7,289 nt of DNA from Paracoccaceae bacterium (GTDB lineage: Bacteria; Pseudomonadota; Alphaproteobacteria; Rhodobacterales; Rhodobacteraceae): contig DQCI01000009.1 of the NCBI GenBank assembly GCA_003545125.1, forward strand, positions 3,489 to 10,777, written 5' to 3'. Position 1 is the first letter of the stretch; each line of letters opens with the position of its first letter. Position numbers and translations under genes: made by a program. Shown piece after piece: positions 5,803-7,289 of the stretch. Under the pieces are notes generated by a model. It made no database searches, was not told where the DNA came from, and was given only the letters and a program-made list of their open reading frames with translations.

Positions 5803-6432
5803 ATAGGCGGCGAGGCCTGCACCGATGTTGGAGTATGCGTAACGGTGTCCCGGCGGCCAGGCGGCGAAGTTCTCGCCCGCGTCGTAGAGCGCGCCGCCCT
5901 CGGTGAGATAGGCGGCGAGGAAGTCCTCCAACGCCATCGGGTGGGTGCTGGACCCGAAATGGTACCCCACCGCCTCGTAACCCGCGTCGCTGTCGAGGAC
6001 GCCCGCACTATGCGTGGCAAGATGGGTGAAGCTGCGGGCCAGGTCGTCGGGCCAGGCGACATCGAGGCTCAGAAAGCCGGTGAGCGGCGCGTCCGGGTCG
6101 AGCGCACCCGCGTGGATCGCCTGAGCGCCAGCCAGCCCGACGATCACTTTCGAGATCGAGCCGATCGGCATGATCGTATCGGGGGTCATGTCCCGCGCCC
6201 CGGCGATATCGGCAAATCCGGCCGCCCCCAGCGCGACGATCCGCCCCGGCGCGACCTCGGCCCACATCAAACCCGGCCAGTCGCCTTTCGCGACCCCGGC
6301 TTGCGCGAGCTCCGCGATCCGCGCGCGCCGGGCGTCCACGCCCTCGGGCGGGCGCAGCGCCAACGCGGTGAAACCGGCAGCGACAGCCAGCAGCAAGAGC
6401 CCGGCAAGGGCGATGCCCAGAAACCGTCTCAT

Positions 6433-6852
6433 CTGTACACCCCCACGTGAAGCCCCTGTGTTGGGAGGCTCGCACGATAGCCCGGGTCCGTCAGGCGGCT
6501 TTGCGGGCCGTCTCGAGTGCGAAGGGAAGCGGGAGGAGGACCACGACCCCCGGCGTCCGGTTGGGTGTCGTCGCCGTTCTCCCGGAGGGCGCACCGGTTC
6601 CCGAACAAGCTGATCCTGCGGAAAATCAGCCCGGCCCGCTTCAAGCAATATCTCTCCATTTCAATCGTTTGAACGAACCTGCGCGGGACCCTTTCGGTGC
6701 CACCCGGAGCGGAGAACCCCGTCGGACATGCATGGCACGTCACCCCCCCCGCGCGCGCCAACCGCGCGCGAGGTGCTCCCCCGGCCCGATGCCCGATCTT
6801 GCCTCGGGCCCGCCCGCGGGCTAAGCCCCGACCCAGGCCGGGAGAGCAGGGA
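6433..6852. other. 420-bp intergenic region with no recognisable gene
   Basis: This stretch lies between the divergent hydrolase and methyltransferase genes. Both strands have long open readings, but these are GC-rich shadows without recognisable motifs. It contains an AT-richer patch (6640-6673) with TTCAA-TCGT-TTGAA at 6660-6673, a C8 tract (6743-6750), an alternating-CG hairpin (6751-6769), a tandem GCCCGAT pair (6784-6797) and a hairpin GCCCGA/TCGGGC (6791-6796/6804-6809). Promoters for both flanking genes must be in here, but none is clear enough to call. Confidence 0.5.
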
Positions 6853-7289
6853 TTGGCGGACCTCTTCGATACGATCGGGCTCGACGACACCGACCTGCGG
6901 CGCGCCGACCCGCGCATCGCGGCGGCGGTCCGGGCGGCACTGGGGCCCGCGAAGACGGTGATCAACGTCGGCGCCGGGGCCGGCGCCTATGAACCGGGCG
7001 GCCTTGCGGTGACGGCCGTGGAGCCGTCGGCCGAGAGGGTCCGCCAGCGCCCCGCAACACGGCCAGCCGCCGTTGTCCGCGGCGTGGCCGAGGCGCTGCC
7101 GTTCCGCGACAACACCTTCGACGCGGCGATGGCCGTGCTGACCGTTCACCATTGGCACGACCAGGCCCGGGGGCTTGCCGAATTGCGGCGGGTGGCGCGC
7201 GGCAAAGTCGTGATCCTCACCATCGACCCGGCGTTCCGTGATTTCTGGCTCTATGACTACGTCCCCGGGCTTGTCGATCTGGACGCGGC
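6853..7289 (+). CDS. Class I SAM-dependent methyltransferase, N-terminal part (runs off right edge)
   Basis: This is a predicted S-adenosylmethionine-dependent methyltransferase of the Methyltransf_11 type; the substrate is unknown. The 145 residues present contain motif I, VINVGAGAGAYEP (36-48), which is the glycine-rich SAM loop. The acidic residue ending strand 2 lies in VEPSAERV (56-63). PFRDNTFDAAMAVLTVHHW (83-101) is the motif II/III region typical of this family, and ELRRVARGKVVILTID follows. I chose TTG at 6853 as the start because no ATG or GTG lies nearby in frame, GGGAG sits about 8 nt upstream, and LADLFDTIGL is a natural N-terminus. The gene is divergent from the serine hydrolase. 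Its C-terminal part and any operon partners are outside the window. Confidence 0.85.
   Translation, partial: MADLFDTIGLDDTDLRRADPRIAAAVRAALGPAKTVINVGAGAGAYEPGGLAVTAVEPSAERVRQRPATRPAAVVRGVAEALPFRDNTFDAAMAVLTVHHWHDQARGLAELRRVARGKVVILTIDPAFRDFWLYDYVPGLVDLDA

Larger units (their letters stand above)
5270..6432 (-). pseudogene. Serine beta-lactamase-like hydrolase, interrupted by an internal inversion and a frameshift
   Basis: The gene belongs to the beta-lactamase (class C/penicillin-binding) serine hydrolase superfamily; its substrate is unknown. The ATG at 6432 gives a signal peptide or membrane anchor (hydrophobic 6-26), pointing to the periplasm. The first piece has 214 residues and holds the nucleophile motif SISK (S92-K95), THSAGVL (140-146, equivalent to THTSGL) and the YSN motif (200-202). 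It then stops at TAG 5790-5788. In the same frame the domain resumes as DTDAFEALPPHGLATLPDGQ and SARDLAKLLATVMGD. About 5600 the frame changes, and the C-terminal piece begins RQRFEGEQLIDR. It contains the third motif HSGG (from 5431) and ends at TGA 5272-5270. The segment missing at the stop lies inverted at 5708-5802. All three catalytic motifs survive but in separate pieces, so the gene is inactive as read. A sequencing or assembly error is not excluded. Confidence 0.85.

Noticed and set aside
5261..5806. A plus-strand 181-codon frame containing SARVLAPLGLSGGWGHLG
   Set aside because: Only its last 33 residues or so look like real protein, and these belong to the inverted piece of the minus-strand hydrolase. 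The rest is antisense shadow with no start context.
6429..6965. A 178-codon minus-strand frame upstream of the hydrolase
   Set aside because: No domain or typical codon pattern is visible. It overlaps the methyltransferase start and the hydrolase ribosome-binding region, so it is a GC-rich spurious frame.
1..7289. CRISPR arrays, tRNA or rRNA genes, insertion sequences, prophage or defence genes
   Set aside because: No regularly spaced direct repeats, cloverleaf-like segments, transposase motifs or phage/defence domains were found on either strand.

Overview
This is a GC-rich window with alphaproteobacterial character, most likely Rhodobacterales. The reasons are the IleS N-terminus at the left edge, the TIGR01620/DUF697 and DUF463 pair, and a DUF533 protein whose N-terminus begins MSLVKTLAKVAIGVAVAKG. 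The order-level call rests on recall of protein style and not on a database search.

Layout, left to right. Positions 1-79 hold the first 26 codons of ileS on the minus strand. A 184-bp gap with two strong bulged hairpins follows. A tight minus-strand operon fills 264-3168: ycjX (P-loop NTPase, DUF463), then a GNAT acetyltransferase, then a ycjF-like membrane protein (DUF697/TIGR01620). Each junction is a 4-bp stop/start overlap (GTGA, then ATGA), so translational coupling is likely. A 214-bp divergent region with promoter-like and palindromic sequence separates ycjX from truA (3383-4150, plus strand). A gene for a glycine-rich DUF533/TerB-like protein (4285-5211) follows and ends at a bidirectional terminator (5230-5262). 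That terminator is shared with a convergent minus-strand gene for a serine beta-lactamase-like hydrolase (5270-6432). A 420-bp non-coding stretch then leads to a plus-strand SAM-dependent methyltransferase that runs off the right edge (6853-7289).

The most notable object is the serine hydrolase gene. Its reading frame stops inside the domain at 5788-5790. The missing middle of the protein is present but lies on the opposite strand, between 5708 and 5802, bounded by 11-bp inverted repeats (10/11 matching). Flipping that block in silico removes the stop and restores an in-frame beta-lactamase-fold sequence. Immediately next to it is a second inverted repeat (21 of 22 bp, 5581-5602/5680-5701), and its distal arm coincides with a frameshift. 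The locus could be an intragenic inverton that has also suffered a frameshift, a scar of hairpin-templated rearrangement, or an amplification/assembly chimera. Raw reads would separate these.

Functionally, most intact genes are housekeeping: isoleucine charging, tRNA pseudouridylation and the stress-associated YcjX/YcjF pair. The other genes are not obviously linked to them.
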